Positions 52,517 to 64,000 of a DNA stretch of 64,000 nt are shown here, one piece after another (within the stretch, counting starts at the first letter, position 1; each line of letters begins with the position of its first letter). Both the position numbers and the translations under genes were made by a program. The DNA comes from Dicaeum eximium (lineage: Eukaryota > Chordata > Aves > Passeriformes > Dicaeidae): positions 310,001-374,000 of the forward strand of contig VWZP01006697.1 of NCBI GenBank assembly GCA_013396995.1. The letters are read 5' to 3'. Below the pieces are notes generated by a model. The model was not told the DNA's origin and did no database searches. It worked only from the letters and a program-made list of their open reading frames with translations.

Positions 52517-55500
52517 GAGCTGGGAATGAAAAACAATATAAAAAACAATTCTCCCTGTAACGGGCCAATTGACTTTGTAAATAATTGCCTTGCCCCTGGG
52601 AGGGTCAGGGGTAGGAAGGAATTTAAAGACTGTTCATTCCTCAATGGCAGGGTCCACAGAGTGATTCTGGAGTTTTAGTGCTTTTCAGTGGAAACAACAG
52701 TCGCTTAGGCATAGCTCATAAGTGGCCTTTTTCTCCTAAAATGCCATGCAAGGGTCCCAGATCCAAAATCTTTATTCTCATAGATGCTTGCAGCTGCTCC
52801 AGCCTTGAAAACAACTAAAGAATGTAGGAGCCAAAGTTCTTGCCAGTAAAATTTGCATTTGATCTGCAGCCTGTGTGCCAGTGTTTTGAACTTGACATCA
52901 CTAAGAGGTCTGGCACTTTACTTGGGCCTCTTTACCTGGTTAGTGTCTTGTCATCTGGAAAGCACAGGGCTTTGATTTCACAGGTGCTCTCAAAAACAGG
53001 CATAAAACACAGCTAACAGAACAAGAGCACCGTGTCCTTTTTAGACAATGGCATGCCAAGTAGCACAGTGTGCTTGAGTGCCAAAGTCCAACCTTTAGCT
53101 TCTCCCAGCACCTGAGGGGATGTGAACTCAGCAGAGTAATCCTGCTGTTAGCAGCATGATTCTGTAGAAGTAAAGCTCTCAATGTGTCCCACCAATGTCC
53201 TTCAGTGTGGTATGGAGAAATAACTGTCTGCTGAACATGAGACAGGACCTGCCCTAGCGACCAGCACACTTGGCACAACAGAGGAGCTTTTTTCCAATTT
53301 TTGTGAGCTGGAATTTATACTGAACAGTCAATGTAGCAAGGCCTGGAGAGTCACAAGATCTGTTGCTTTCCCTCTTCCTTTCTGTTAAATACCTACTTAT
53401 TCCGTGCAAGGATGGAGACTCTCACACTTTTGTACACATTGGTGGTCTGTGTTCTAGCAGCTAGGGTGCTGTGGGTGAAGTGGGTAGTCCAATATCTTCA
53501 GCCAGAAGGTGGATGTTAGCTTTGTCCTTCACCTTCTGGACACCAGCTGTGGAGCAGTTGGGATGAGGTAATTATGTTCAAATCTTCAATTAAGCTCAGT
53601 ATATGAAACAGGTGAATTTTACTGTAGATGTGAAGAGCACAGTCTGAATGTTGGGATGCTCCTGACATATTCGAGATGTGTCTTCCTGCAATACCTATGG
53701 GTCTATATCAATAATAAATTAGATAGCTTTGAACTGTAGCTAGATTTAGGGAAAATAAATAGGTATTTTCAAGATTTCTGGCTTTGAAAGTCTAAAGTGA
53801 TGAAGCAGATGTCATTCAATTAATCTCTGCTTTACTGTATCTCAGCTCTTGAGCTGTGCCCAAATTATTGTCCTGAACAGGAGATATATCTTGCTTCTAC
53901 AATGTTGAGTTACAAAGTAATGATCATTTACTGTCTTGTTGGTATCAAAGCAGGGAGAGGTGGTCCCCCATTTTTCTAGACAGCAGTCAGTAAGGGAGCA
54001 GCCACGTGTGCTGATGGCAGAGGAGATTTTGGTAACTGTGATACAAGAAGAGATGAGATTTACTAGTCAGTCTCTAAACCATCAAGGGTTTCCTGTAACA
54101 GACAGTAGGAAGGCCTGTACCTTTAAAAAAAACCTTTGGGATCTGTGTTTGTGTGATTACCTCTGGATCCACAAGGGTGTAATATCAAAGAAGTTGTGTA
54201 AGAAGCCTTCATCATTACCCAGAAGTCTGTAGCATCAAATATCAAGAGGCTTTCAATAAAACTACTGAAGTTGATAACACACAAGGCTCAAACTCCTCTC
54301 CTTCTGTGCACTTAGTGGTTTCCTATCTGCTGCCCTTTGCATTGCATCAGAATCAGAGCATCACAGCATTAACTTACTCCCTGCCTCAGGCTGCTGAGAT
54401 CCTGACTTACAGAGCCAGCAGGGAATCATTTTACCTCCTGTGTGCAGAGCAACCTGCAATGAAGGGATGTTCCATTGCTTTTGGCCCTGTGTCGCAGCTG
54501 AGCTGCTCTGTGGGGGCACCTCTCAAACCATCTGTGATGTCAGCAGACACCCTGCCTGCCCATGTGCTTATTCCAGGAATGGGAGTGACAATGGCCTCTG
54601 AGAACTTGTATGAGAAAGGGGAATTTGAGTGGGCACTGCAAGGTGGTTGAGAGATTTAACTGCTGAAACTATGAAAAATCTCATCCCGTGTATCTTTGTT
54701 TCTTGTCTGTAATCAATGGAAAGCAGCATTTCTGTGGCTCATCAGCACTCTGTGAAGATGAGCAGCCTCTGTGCTCAGTGAGACTGGTTATGAGACAGAA
54801 GTACCTGAGATATATAGAGCATTGCATCACTGAGTACATTTGGCCTCGTCTGTTGATCATGACATAACCAGGCTTTTTCAATGTGTCATCATAAGTTATG
54901 CAAGGAGTACTTTTTGTAAAGAATATTGTATTGGTCAGTTACAGATTTTCTTAGTGTTTTCCTTTGTTGAAGATTTGAACTGATTCTGAAACTATCATAG
55001 AGAATCAATGCTTCCCTGAAACAGCTATGACTGCCCATACACAGTACCCTTTTGTTTTCTCCCCACACTTTTTTTCCATGTCTGAATATGAATTTACATG
55101 ACAAATTGTAATGGTGCTTTGCAAGCTGTTATAGCCTGTTGGGTGAATGATTAACATTTCAAATGCATTTATAATTTAATTTCTAAATACTTACTCAAAG
55201 GACTATAATGGCTGTATTCTAATTTATCTTATATTCAATCCAATTTTTGTAACATTTATTAATTCCTTTTATTCCTGATTCAGAAGTATAACATGCCAAT
55301 TAGAAACAGATTAAAAAGCCCATTTACTCCAAACTGTTTCATGACATCAAGTAAATAAAACATTTAAAAAATCCCCCAAAAAACTGCTTATGCATAGTGA
55401 AATAAGCATGCTTACAATTACGTATTTCTGTAGTAGACCATAAGATTTAGCACATTTTCAGCTGGATTCATCTCTCGTGTGCTTCAACTCTGTATTTACA

Positions 55501-55764
55501 TTCATTTATGAAACTCAAAATCTTTTTCAGGTGTTTCTACCTTAGTTTCCCACAGGCTTTCTAGCAACATAGAGCAGCTGTAACTTGTGTGGTATACAGC
55601 AAATTCTGGCTGCTCTGGCAAGAAACTTGCTCACTGTAGCTTGCATGGACTTTTTCCATCCTCCATTATGATACAGAGCTCTCAGCATATTAAATAGTGT
55701 AGATTTCTTGGTTTCTGTAACATCCATAAGACCCTGGAACTGGTCAGAATTCCATATCTTGTTT

Positions 55765-55795
55765 CCCTTCCTCCCTCTCTCCCTCCCTCCTCCCC
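55765..55795 (-). other. Polypyrimidine tract; G-quadruplex on minus strand
   Basis: A 31-base C/T-only run contains five C tracts (55765-67, 73-75, 81-83, 85-87, 92-95) with spacers of 5, 5, 1 and 4 bases. The minus strand therefore carries a canonical G3+N1-7 quadruplex motif. The plus strand could form an i-motif or triplex. Confidence 0.7.
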
Positions 55796-57379
55796 TTATG
55801 AGAAAGGGATAAATGGTTCTTTGCTTTCACCAGAGAACAGTGTTAGAAAGATGTTTTTAAATCACCCTTGTGTTTTGCTAAGCCAGCAGCTGGGAAACTG
55901 AAGAGCTCTTGTAGTATTGGTTAATTTACAGCAGCCCTATGGATGATCCAGTGAACTTACACATGGCCGGGAACTGTTCTAACTTCCAGCAATCAAACTC
56001 CAACAGTAAGTTCCAGACATCTCTATTTCCACACCCAGGGATGCAGGTCTTCCTAGGATCTAGTGAGCCTGGGGTAGTTCTATTTAGCATGACTCCAGGA
56101 TTAGAACTCCATTTTTGCTAAAGTCATGAGAAGAAATTGTTGCAGCCATTCCTTTCCTCCACAGCACAAGGATTCTTGGCAAATGCTACTTTTTCAATGT
56201 GAGCTGAGGCATGAAAGTGAGGTCTATGTACTCTGTCACAGGATTCTATTGCATATCAAGGCTTATATTGAGAAAGTAAGAACATGCACACGTGTAGAAC
56301 AGGCATGATCCTCTCCAGAGAAAGGAAGGAACGTATTTAGATAAATGATTTTGACTGCTAGCTGCTTTCTGCAAAAAGAAACCTCTGTGGTTTTGACCAG
56401 CTAGATCAGAGACTTCTCTCATGACTCCACATGATCATCCAACCAGCCCACATCTTCTGTTATTACATGCTGTAGGATAGCAACCAAGTGGAAACACACG
56501 TTGTTGTGGCAGTACAGGAATATGAAATACTGCAGGAGCACTGGGGAACCCTGTGACCCAAATCAACTCAACCAGAACCCATTAAATGATTTAATTTTTG
56601 TCCATACATCTATTGATTGTACTGCTGGGGTAAGGACAGCAGCGACAGCAGCAGTGCTGAGAGCCTGAACAGAATTAATAAAAGACACTGCTTGGCAAAG
56701 TGAATGGATGTGTAATAGGAAAGACTTAAAACAATAAATCTTTGACAGCGCTGATTCAGTCTTTGTGAAATGACTAACTGATTGCCAGAGACTTTTAATG
56801 TCAAAACATCAGATTTTGCAGGTACCTGAGAATAAGCGTGCATTGTAATACTGGTGTCTTTTATTTTTTCCTGGCAGTAAAGAAATGCTTTCAGGTGTTA
56901 CAAAAGAGGATGTGTGATATGAAAAATGGGGATAACACAGACGACAGCTCAAAGGGGAATGCTAATGTGTTGTTACGGGAATGATGATATACTCCCCGTG
57001 CATTTGTGGTGCAGTGGCTTTCTATACCCAGGTATAGATGGCTAATTTATCTCTCTAACACATGACCTATATCAATGGCACTACAGCCTGCTAGCCATTG
57101 AGGTTGCTTCATAAAAGGACACAAATCACTTTTCAGGAGTTTGAGGCCTGGAAGATATTAGCTGTGGATGCCTTCACGTTTGTCTTGCAGACTTTCCAGA
57201 GCATGAGGGCATGGGAGAGTGAGTTTGCCCCCTCCTGGTCTGCCAGTGGCATCATAGGGTTTGCAGATATGCTTCAACTACCTGTAAGTAAAGCCCTGCT
57301 GGTAAGCAGAAGCAATGAGGTGAATAAGGCACATTCTTATGCCTTATTTCAGCCTAGACATGTATAAAAGTAAGTTCAC

Positions 57380-57898
57380 ATGGCTGCCTTCATGATTCAG
57401 AGCATGGGTGAAGAGCAAAGAGGAATAGACAGAATGTTTGAACTGATCAGAGTCTCTGTGCACCACCAGGGCCACCCAGCTGCCTCCTGCAGGGAGGGAC
57501 TGGCCCACAGGGCAGTTTGCCATGGCCCTGAGATCACTGCCACCCTGACCTGCCTGCATGGTTCCTCCCCCAGCTCTGCCCATGGCTCACGAGACACTGC
57601 CCTACCCAGCCTGAGGTCTCTTGTCCTGGTCTCTATCCCCAGGTGCCTTGGCACTGCCCGAGGGTGCCCTGGCAGGAAGGACACTGCCTGTGCTGTGGTG
57701 CCCCTCAGCTGCTCACTTGAACTGCTCCTGCTGCTCCTCAGTGCATTTGTTGGTGCAGTTTTGTCCTCAGCAGGATGTGGGTGGTACATCAGACCCGGCT
57801 GCTGCAGACTTGGAGACAAGGAGCTTGGGGCTATGAATTATGTGCTGACAGAGGCTGCAGCCCAAAGGCTCTTGGACATCAAGAGCTCAGGTGCCTAA
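57380..57898 (+). other. Longest open frame, 172 codons, unassigned
   Basis: An ATG-started frame of 172 codons contains a leucine-rich hydrophobic stretch near residues 112-125 (LELLLLLLSAFVGA). It is otherwise rich in Ala, Arg, Cys, Gly and Ser. I recognise no domain. The ATG has C at -3, a weak start context. The opposite strand is also open for 140 codons over the same DNA, which points to GC-rich composition with few stop words rather than coding selection. It could be an unannotated exon or an old repeat, but I would not annotate it as a gene. Confidence 0.15.
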
Positions 57899-58715
57899 AA
57901 GGTATCCAAGGGTCCTCTAGAAATATTGCAAAGCAGGTTTGCAAAAGGCAGAAGAGGAATTAGCTGAAAGCTAATTTCCAGCTTTTGTTAGGCTGTAAGC
58001 AAGGGAATAAAACCAATCACGTTACTGTACAATGTGCCTTTGTCCTTAATGCTCTGTACCAATGCATAAGAAACGTGTACTGCCGTGTCTTTGAGATGGA
58101 TTCTTTGTACTACACATTAATGAATTTCAGTGCAGGCTTAGTGCTAGAGGCAGCCTGAGGATTGGAAAGGGGAGTGGGAAAGTCCAAGAAGGCATGGGGC
58201 AAAGAGAGGGAAGCAGTTTGGAAATGGGTGAGGTGGTAGCTAGTTTTCCAAAGAGGCTCTTCATCAAGCTGAGAAAGACAGAGCAGTAAGGGTAAAGTAT
58301 AGTGAATACCAGCAGTAAAAGTAACAGGATGCTTTATGAGCATACTTGGACTTTTCCTTCTGCCAGCTTTCACTGCTCCTTAGTAGACAGACTGAAGAAT
58401 ACAAGCCTGCCTGTTTCTGTGGGACCACAGAGGGTCTGCTTACATCCTGATTTACTACCAGCATTTTGAGGAAAACTGCCAGCAGCATTCCTCAGAGGTA
58501 GAGAAGACGAGCGGAGCAAAGAGACAAAGGCAAGTTCACAGCTGACAGTGTCTCTCTGAACATCAGTTAGTAGCAATGCCAGTGCAGTTCTGATTGGGCT
58601 TTAATTGTCAGTCCTTGGCCTGCTCTGTGTCTGACAGTGGGAAAACCACAAGACAGATTTCTCTTCCCTTACATACTGCAGTAGCAGTGGTAAAGAAAAG
58701 ACCTTGATCTTCCTC

Positions 58716-58735
58716 TTTTTTTTTTTTTTTTTTTT
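58716..58735. repeat. Poly(T) run
   Basis: Twenty T residues preceded by TCTTCCTC. Possibly an antisense retroposon tail, but no body was recognised. Confidence 0.9.
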
Positions 58736-59860
58736 GATGCCTTTTACCACATTCCAGAAAAGATTGACAGAAGAGCCATAAGCCATTCCCTTCTCAGTAC
58801 CATCTCTCCAGACCCTGACTAGGTTCAAAAACTATAAACAAAGGTTGATATTCCATTTCTACCAAAAGGAAGGCCCATGTGTTTAGAGTATATTTTAGCG
58901 TGCAAACCATAGTAGTAGCACTAAGAACTGATTGCAGCAATGTTGCTTTTGCAAGAGCCTTGACAGGTTTTGCACTGTATTTAGCATGTACAGTTGCCAT
59001 GCAAAATCTTGCTGTTGCTATTCTTCTCTTTTGCAAGTGAGGCTTTATAAATTTCAATGCAGAAATAAAATAAGTGCTTTGCCACAAGTGCTTTTTGCTT
59101 CATATTTCCTTAATATCCTCTTTAAAAGATATATTTGTATAAAAAAAAATAAAATCAAGTTGTTGTGCTCATTCCAAGAAAATGTGTAGTACTTATACAT
59201 TACCTTGATAACAATTTATTTAAAGAAATATACAGAAAAAACAAATTGTCATTTGGCATAAGCTCCTTGCTCAGATGTTTTATTATCCACTCCCTCCACT
59301 GTCCATAAATAAGCTGTGCTGGCTAGCAAGAGTTGGCTCTTTCTGTATTTGCAGTTATGTCAGTGTGTAAGGCTGGACCATTTTTTATTCTGCTGAAAGC
59401 TAGGTAGTTAGGCTAAGGGTAAAAAATTCCTTTTATTTTTATATGTCACAATATATAATAGGAAAACCTTTGTTAATGCAGGAAACAAATATGAAAATGA
59501 GAATTAAGAACCTGTTTAAAATGCAGGATTTAATGTGTCTAAGAGTTATTACTGCAACTCCTGCTGAAATCAATAGCAACATTTAGCCCTAACTATCTGC
59601 AGCATTCATGTTTGTTCAGATGCTGAAGTGGAGCTGTGCCTCGTGCAAATTGTTCCTTTTATGCTCTGAAATCCAAGAAGATAAACTCTGTGACACAGAA
59701 TAATATATGGATGTATCTTTTCTTCAGTTGTTGGGGGCTTCAAAGCAGCACGATACTGTGCTGTCTAATCTTGAAATCCTTGTTTTAAGGAAAGCTGTTT
59801 TGCCCTTTCAAAGATGTGCTCTTTTTAAAAGCACAGTAAAGAATCACAGCCATGATCTTA

Positions 59861-59908
59861 TGCATACACACACATATTTATATGTGTGCATATGTTTATA
59901 TGTATATG
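59861..59908. repeat. Alternating purine-pyrimidine tract
   Basis: TGCATACACACACATA, TTTATATGTGTGCATATG, and then TTTATATGTATATG. This is an imperfect CA/TA/TG array, with parts that can pair as an inverted repeat. Confidence 0.75.
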
Positions 59909-60424
59909 AGAAGCATTGAATATGATAACAAAGAGACAATTTTAATTTTTAACTTAAGTTTTCATTATATAAAAAGACCAATATCATGATAATGAGTGTC
60001 ATCTCTGTTCTTTTTGAGATAAGAACTCACTATTTTACAGTGCTGAGTTCTGTTCTGGCAATTGCTTGTCATTTCATGGAGATGAGACTTTCCATCAAAC
60101 TTACTCTTTAAAATGTGGTAACTAGTGTGCAATCTCTGTCTCAGATGTAACAAGTCTGACAATTAGGCTGTGGTACATTATGTGGAAAGGTTGATGGAGA
60201 AAAGGTGAACTTGTCTTGGTCTGTATCTGCAAAAGCTGAACCCTTGTATCTAGATAGAGTGATTTTTCAGCCAACCCTCAGAGAAAAGTATGCCATGCTC
60301 CTGTAGCACACTCATGCCTAGCCCTTAGAACGACCTTATAGCCCAAAACATAATAAATTGAATCATTTAATAGAGAATGTATAGCACGTTTTTCTGTCAA
60401 ATGTCACTTCAGCATTTAGAAACA

Positions 60425-60550
60425 CAGGGATGGCAGTTCCAGGTCAGATGGATGGTCTATCTTGTCTGGTTTCTCAGAGAAAGCTCAAAAAGTCAGTGAA
60501 GCAAAACCACCCATGTCTGGAGAAGTCCCTCTTTGATTCCTTATGACCTT
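60425..60550 (+). repeat. Old amniote retroposon fossil (GGTCAGA...ATGGTCTATC type)
   Basis: GGCAGTTCCAGGTCAGATGG, then ATGGTCTATCTTGTCTGGTTTCTC, resembles the recurring reptile and bird repeat string ACTGGATCAGACCAATGGTCCATCTAGTCCAGTATCCTGTCTC. The downstream GTCCCTCTTTGATTCCTTATGACC may belong to the same element. This is probably a CR1/L2-like LINE or a SINE derived from one. The family is not certain. Confidence 0.5.
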
Positions 60551-61052
60551 TTGCATTTACATGTATTTGCTCCTATTCCTTCCAATATCTCCTGTGTGTG
60601 CTGGCTCCAGCTGCTTCCTGAAGGTAGATCCTGTGGATGGGACTGAGAGGTGACAGCCTGTGCTGCCACACCTCCTGGAGTTGAGGGTCCCAGGGGTGGC
60701 TTTCTCTGTGACAGGTTCTAGGAACCCAAGCATGGCCAGAAGATTTGACCCAAATTAACATTTTTAAGTAGGCTGTTGGGAGCTGATGCAGTCACCAGCA
60801 GAGCAGTCCTGATGTTTGGGCCATGGCTGGAGAGGAGGATGTGCTGGGCTCACAGGTGCTACAAGCTTTGTCTTTGTCTGTGGGAATGTGTAGTCCCTCC
60901 CTGTATCTCAGTTTATTCTTGGTCTCCCTTGGCAATAAATTCCACAGGCTACTTATGTACTTTGTATCTGCAATATATTTATGGTATGTTCCTGAACTTG
61001 TCATTGATATCACTTTGTTCCTCTTTTAAGGCCGTTGAAAAATTTGCTCCTC

Positions 61053-61087
61053 CATTTCTTTTTTTTTTCTTTTTTTTTTTTTTTTTC
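61053..61087. repeat. Interrupted poly(T) tract
   Basis: Thirty-five bases of T with only three C interruptions. Low complexity. Confidence 0.9.
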
Positions 61088-64000
61088 TGTTAATACACAT
61101 ATCTAGTCCTTTTTTGTAAGACTCCTCCAGTCTATTGAATTCAGTGCCAGACTCCCAACAATGTAAAATAAGTGAACTTTAAGGAATGATTGAGTGGGGA
61201 ATATTGTGAATAAAGGCTGCACATCAACTTAAGACACCCACAGAAGTTTTTGCAAAGCTAAACATGAACATAAAGGACGTGTAATATGTTCCTTCTCCTT
61301 TTTTTTTTTCTTCTCCACCTCCACTAAGAAGAACTTAGGGAGGAATGAGGATCACAGAACAGCCAAAACCACCAAACACTGTTTCAGCTCAGAATATCAC
61401 CTGCTGCCTGTGAAATTCTCTCTCAAATGAACTTCATTTCTGAATCACCAGTTGGAAAGAAGCCAAAGTGATAGAATTTAGCACCAATGTTTAACTAAAA
61501 TATCTCTCTATGTTCAAATAGTGAGAAACAGCAATATTTATGTCCTTAATATAGCAGTATGTAACACATATACTAAATGCAAAGTGACATTTTGTTAAGA
61601 AAAAAAAGGGGGGGGAAAGAAGAGCTTGTTCTTAGGATAGGCTTTGGTTTCATGGTCAGAATTGAGCGTTCTGCCTCCCTCTGCCCCTGATCTGGTTAGT
61701 TTCTTATACTCAGTTGGTTTGCTGAGACATCTCTGTGCCTCAGTTCCTCATCCTACCCCTCTCAGGCTGGCAGTGGGTGCTATGGCAAAGTGTGGTGGCT
61801 TTAACATGTGTGTGTATATATAAAGTCAGACTTTGACATTGAGCTGCCATAAAATAGTGTACACATTATCTAAATGGCCTGAATAATTTCAAATCCTCAG
61901 GTGTTGCATTTGAGGAAAGCAAACCACTAGGTTCTCAGTGAACTTCTTAATTATTTAGAGGTTCTTTTTTCTTCCGAGTTCCAAGGTTTTAAGTTGTGTT
62001 TTCCTCTTTTTTTAATCTTCTCCTCCTTGATGGTGAAGATTGGAAAAATACTTAAGAAAATCTGGATTACCCCCAGATTTAGCTAAGGATGTAATATAAA
62101 GCCCATAAATCATAATAAAACTGTGAGAATTCTGCAAACTGCATACAATTAAAATCACTCTGAGCAGTAGGAATTAAAAGAGCAGTGGCATTAGGAGAAC
62201 AATTATGAACAAATATACACTTGCTTTTCAGATGGTTTACCAATGCTTAAAATTTATCATGAGGAAGGGGATGAGGATAACCTAGTTAGAGTTTTCACAG
62301 TGATTTGAAGAAAAGTGTTCTTTAACTTTTAGTCTTTATAATTTCATTATGAAGCCCTCCAAATCTCATCTAGTTTGAGACTTCATTACAGAGTCCAAAT
62401 TCAGCCTAGCTTCAGTGAAAGGTTTATGTACCTTTCAAATACTATTAGGTAATTTGCATTTAGCAAATAACAGACACTTGGCTAAGAATATACTGTAAAT
62501 ACAATTAAGACTAAATCACAGGAATTGTGATTAGAAAGATATTTAGCTTGATCTTTACTGTGTGTGTCTTTTGATTGCACTCAACTAAACGAAATCTTTC
62601 CTTTAGATTTTTCATTAGATGGAAATTTCAGCAAACATGCTTTGGAAAAAGAGAGAAAAAAATATAATATGTTCTTCCTGGAGTCTTAAAGTTTCCAAGT
62701 AAAACAGAGGCATTCTTGTCAGCTCTGCCTCTGGTGGCAGGTTCTTCCAGCATCTAGTGGGATCTCTGGATGTGGGACAGGCCAGCCTTGCTGACAGCAG
62801 TGTCACAAGCCAGGGATTCACATTCTTCACACTGCCCTTGACTCACTAAGTCCTTGTCAGAACTAATGTTGTTATTTTTAACTATTTTTTTTAAGAATTC
62901 AGTGTTGCATCTTGCCTCATCTCATTGGAAAAGAAAAAAAAAGAAAAGAGAGGAAAAGCCTTTGTCAATTAAAATGTCTGTGTTCTGCAGGCTCTGAGGC
63001 CACAACAGAGCATTTGGAGGAGCTAGTCTGACCTCTTGAATAACACAAGGCAAAAAACCTGCATAAGAAATTTCTGCATTAGACCTTTAATTTTTGCTTG
63101 AACTGCACCATACTCTCCACTCTCATTAATGGTGTGTCTTCCTAAAATTTATAATAAATGCTTTTATACTAATAATGTTATTTATATAGGTTGTAAATCA
63201 TCAGTATTTAGAGGGATATAAAATATGGTGCCAGTTTTGAACAATTTATAGTCTAACATTTCTTTGCCATGATATCTGACATTCTCTGGACTGTTTTCTG
63301 CAGTGTAGTACTTTTTATTTAATGAATAACATTTGGCAACAGACTGTCTCAACTTTTCCTCATTTTTCTTGCTTTTTACTTCTTCTTTTTTCAAACTGTC
63401 TGGACTCTTCTAGTGGATCTTTTTTTTTTTTTCTTTTCTTTTTTGTCCAGGAGGAAGGGGGTTGTTTCTTGTTCTTTTTTTACAGTTTATTTATTATTTT
63501 ATTTAATCTTATTTTTAATATATCCATATTATTTATAAGCTGTTTACCTATTCCTTAACTTTCAAATTATCCTTTCCCTTTTAATAAGATTCACCTAGGA
63601 CAGTGAGTCAAACAACTCTGAGGTCTTTCACTGAAAAAGAGAAGATCAGCATTAGCTCTCCAGGCAGATTTCCTGGAGCTTGTCCAGTTCTAGCCTAAAT
63701 TATCTTCATGAGACTATTGTTAGCAGTTGCACTGTTGCATTATGTATGATTCCTGACTGCTTCTAGTATGAGCAAACCACACAGTGTTTGGTTAGTGGTT
63801 TTCAATTTTATGCTAAGCTGTACAATTTGTTGCTGTTATTTAGGTTAATGTGCTATTATTTTGCATATTTATAGCTCTCCCATTACATTTTTATTAATAA
63901 TGATGTCATGTCTCGTAGCAAGGATCAATAAGGCTTCTAGTGTGCAATGTTTACATATTTATATTATTACAGTATAATAAGTCTCTTAGCCAGCTCCCTG

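Larger units (their letters stand above)
47048..64000. other. Noncoding DNA, no gene recognised
   Basis: Unique AT-rich sequence, interrupted by GC-richer patches at about 48540-49250, 54300-54650 and 57380-57900. All three patches carry long open frames on both strands and no recognisable domain. T-rich tracts lie at about 61053-61087 and 63420-63445, and a purine tract at about 51563-51588. Apart from the items listed separately I see no structured element. Confidence 0.6.

Noticed and set aside
57338..57375. Acceptor-like TTATTTCAG followed closely by GTAAGT
   Set aside because: The spacing leaves only 17 bases, and such pairs are expected by chance in 64 kb of both strands.
1..64000. CRISPR arrays, operons, prophage or other prokaryotic systems
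   Set aside because: No direct-repeat/spacer arrays, no dense coding, and clear avian retrotransposons. The window is vertebrate noncoding DNA.

Overview
The window looks like intergenic or intronic nuclear DNA from a bird. The strongest evidence is remnants of CR1 (chicken repeat 1) non-LTR retrotransposons. One, at about 10840-11565 on the minus strand, still shows the C-terminal residues of the CR1 ORF2 protein. Another, at about 36548-36742 on the plus strand, keeps 34 codons of the same region in frame. The background is AT-rich, poor in CpG, crowded with stops in all frames and full of homopolymer runs, which is typical of a gene-poor stretch of a vertebrate macrochromosome. I cannot name the species.

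I find no protein-coding gene, tRNA, rRNA or other RNA gene that I would defend. The longest ATG-started frame is 172 codons at 57380-57898. It lies in a locally GC-rich block with a long frame open on the opposite strand too, so it is probably compositional. Most short frames are noise. The window may be part of a very long intron, but nothing in it identifies a host gene.

Layout: 1-10839 is unique AT-rich DNA with no recognised element. 10840-11565 is a decayed antisense CR1. 11566-17387 is mostly unique sequence, with a 21-A run that ends in the window's only ambiguous base (13081). 17392-18034 is the most distinct element: a 643-bp solo LTR of an endogenous retrovirus, read on the minus strand, with TG...CA ends, a TATA box, an AATAAA signal and a very CpG-rich U5. 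18035-36547 is unique sequence with several very old repeat fossils and a diverged repeated pair at 33617 and 34941. 36548-36742 is the second clear CR1. 36743-64000 is unique sequence with further fossils (41.4, 47.0 and 60.4 kb), simple repeats and potential G-quadruplex tracts at 40.7 and 55.8 kb; another lies just upstream at 35.6 kb.

No undescribed multi-gene system is visible. The points most worth following up are the young-looking CpG-rich solo LTR, the three G-quadruplex motifs outside it, the unassigned repeated pair, and two weak exon-like signals (30.7-30.9 kb minus; 39.29 kb plus).
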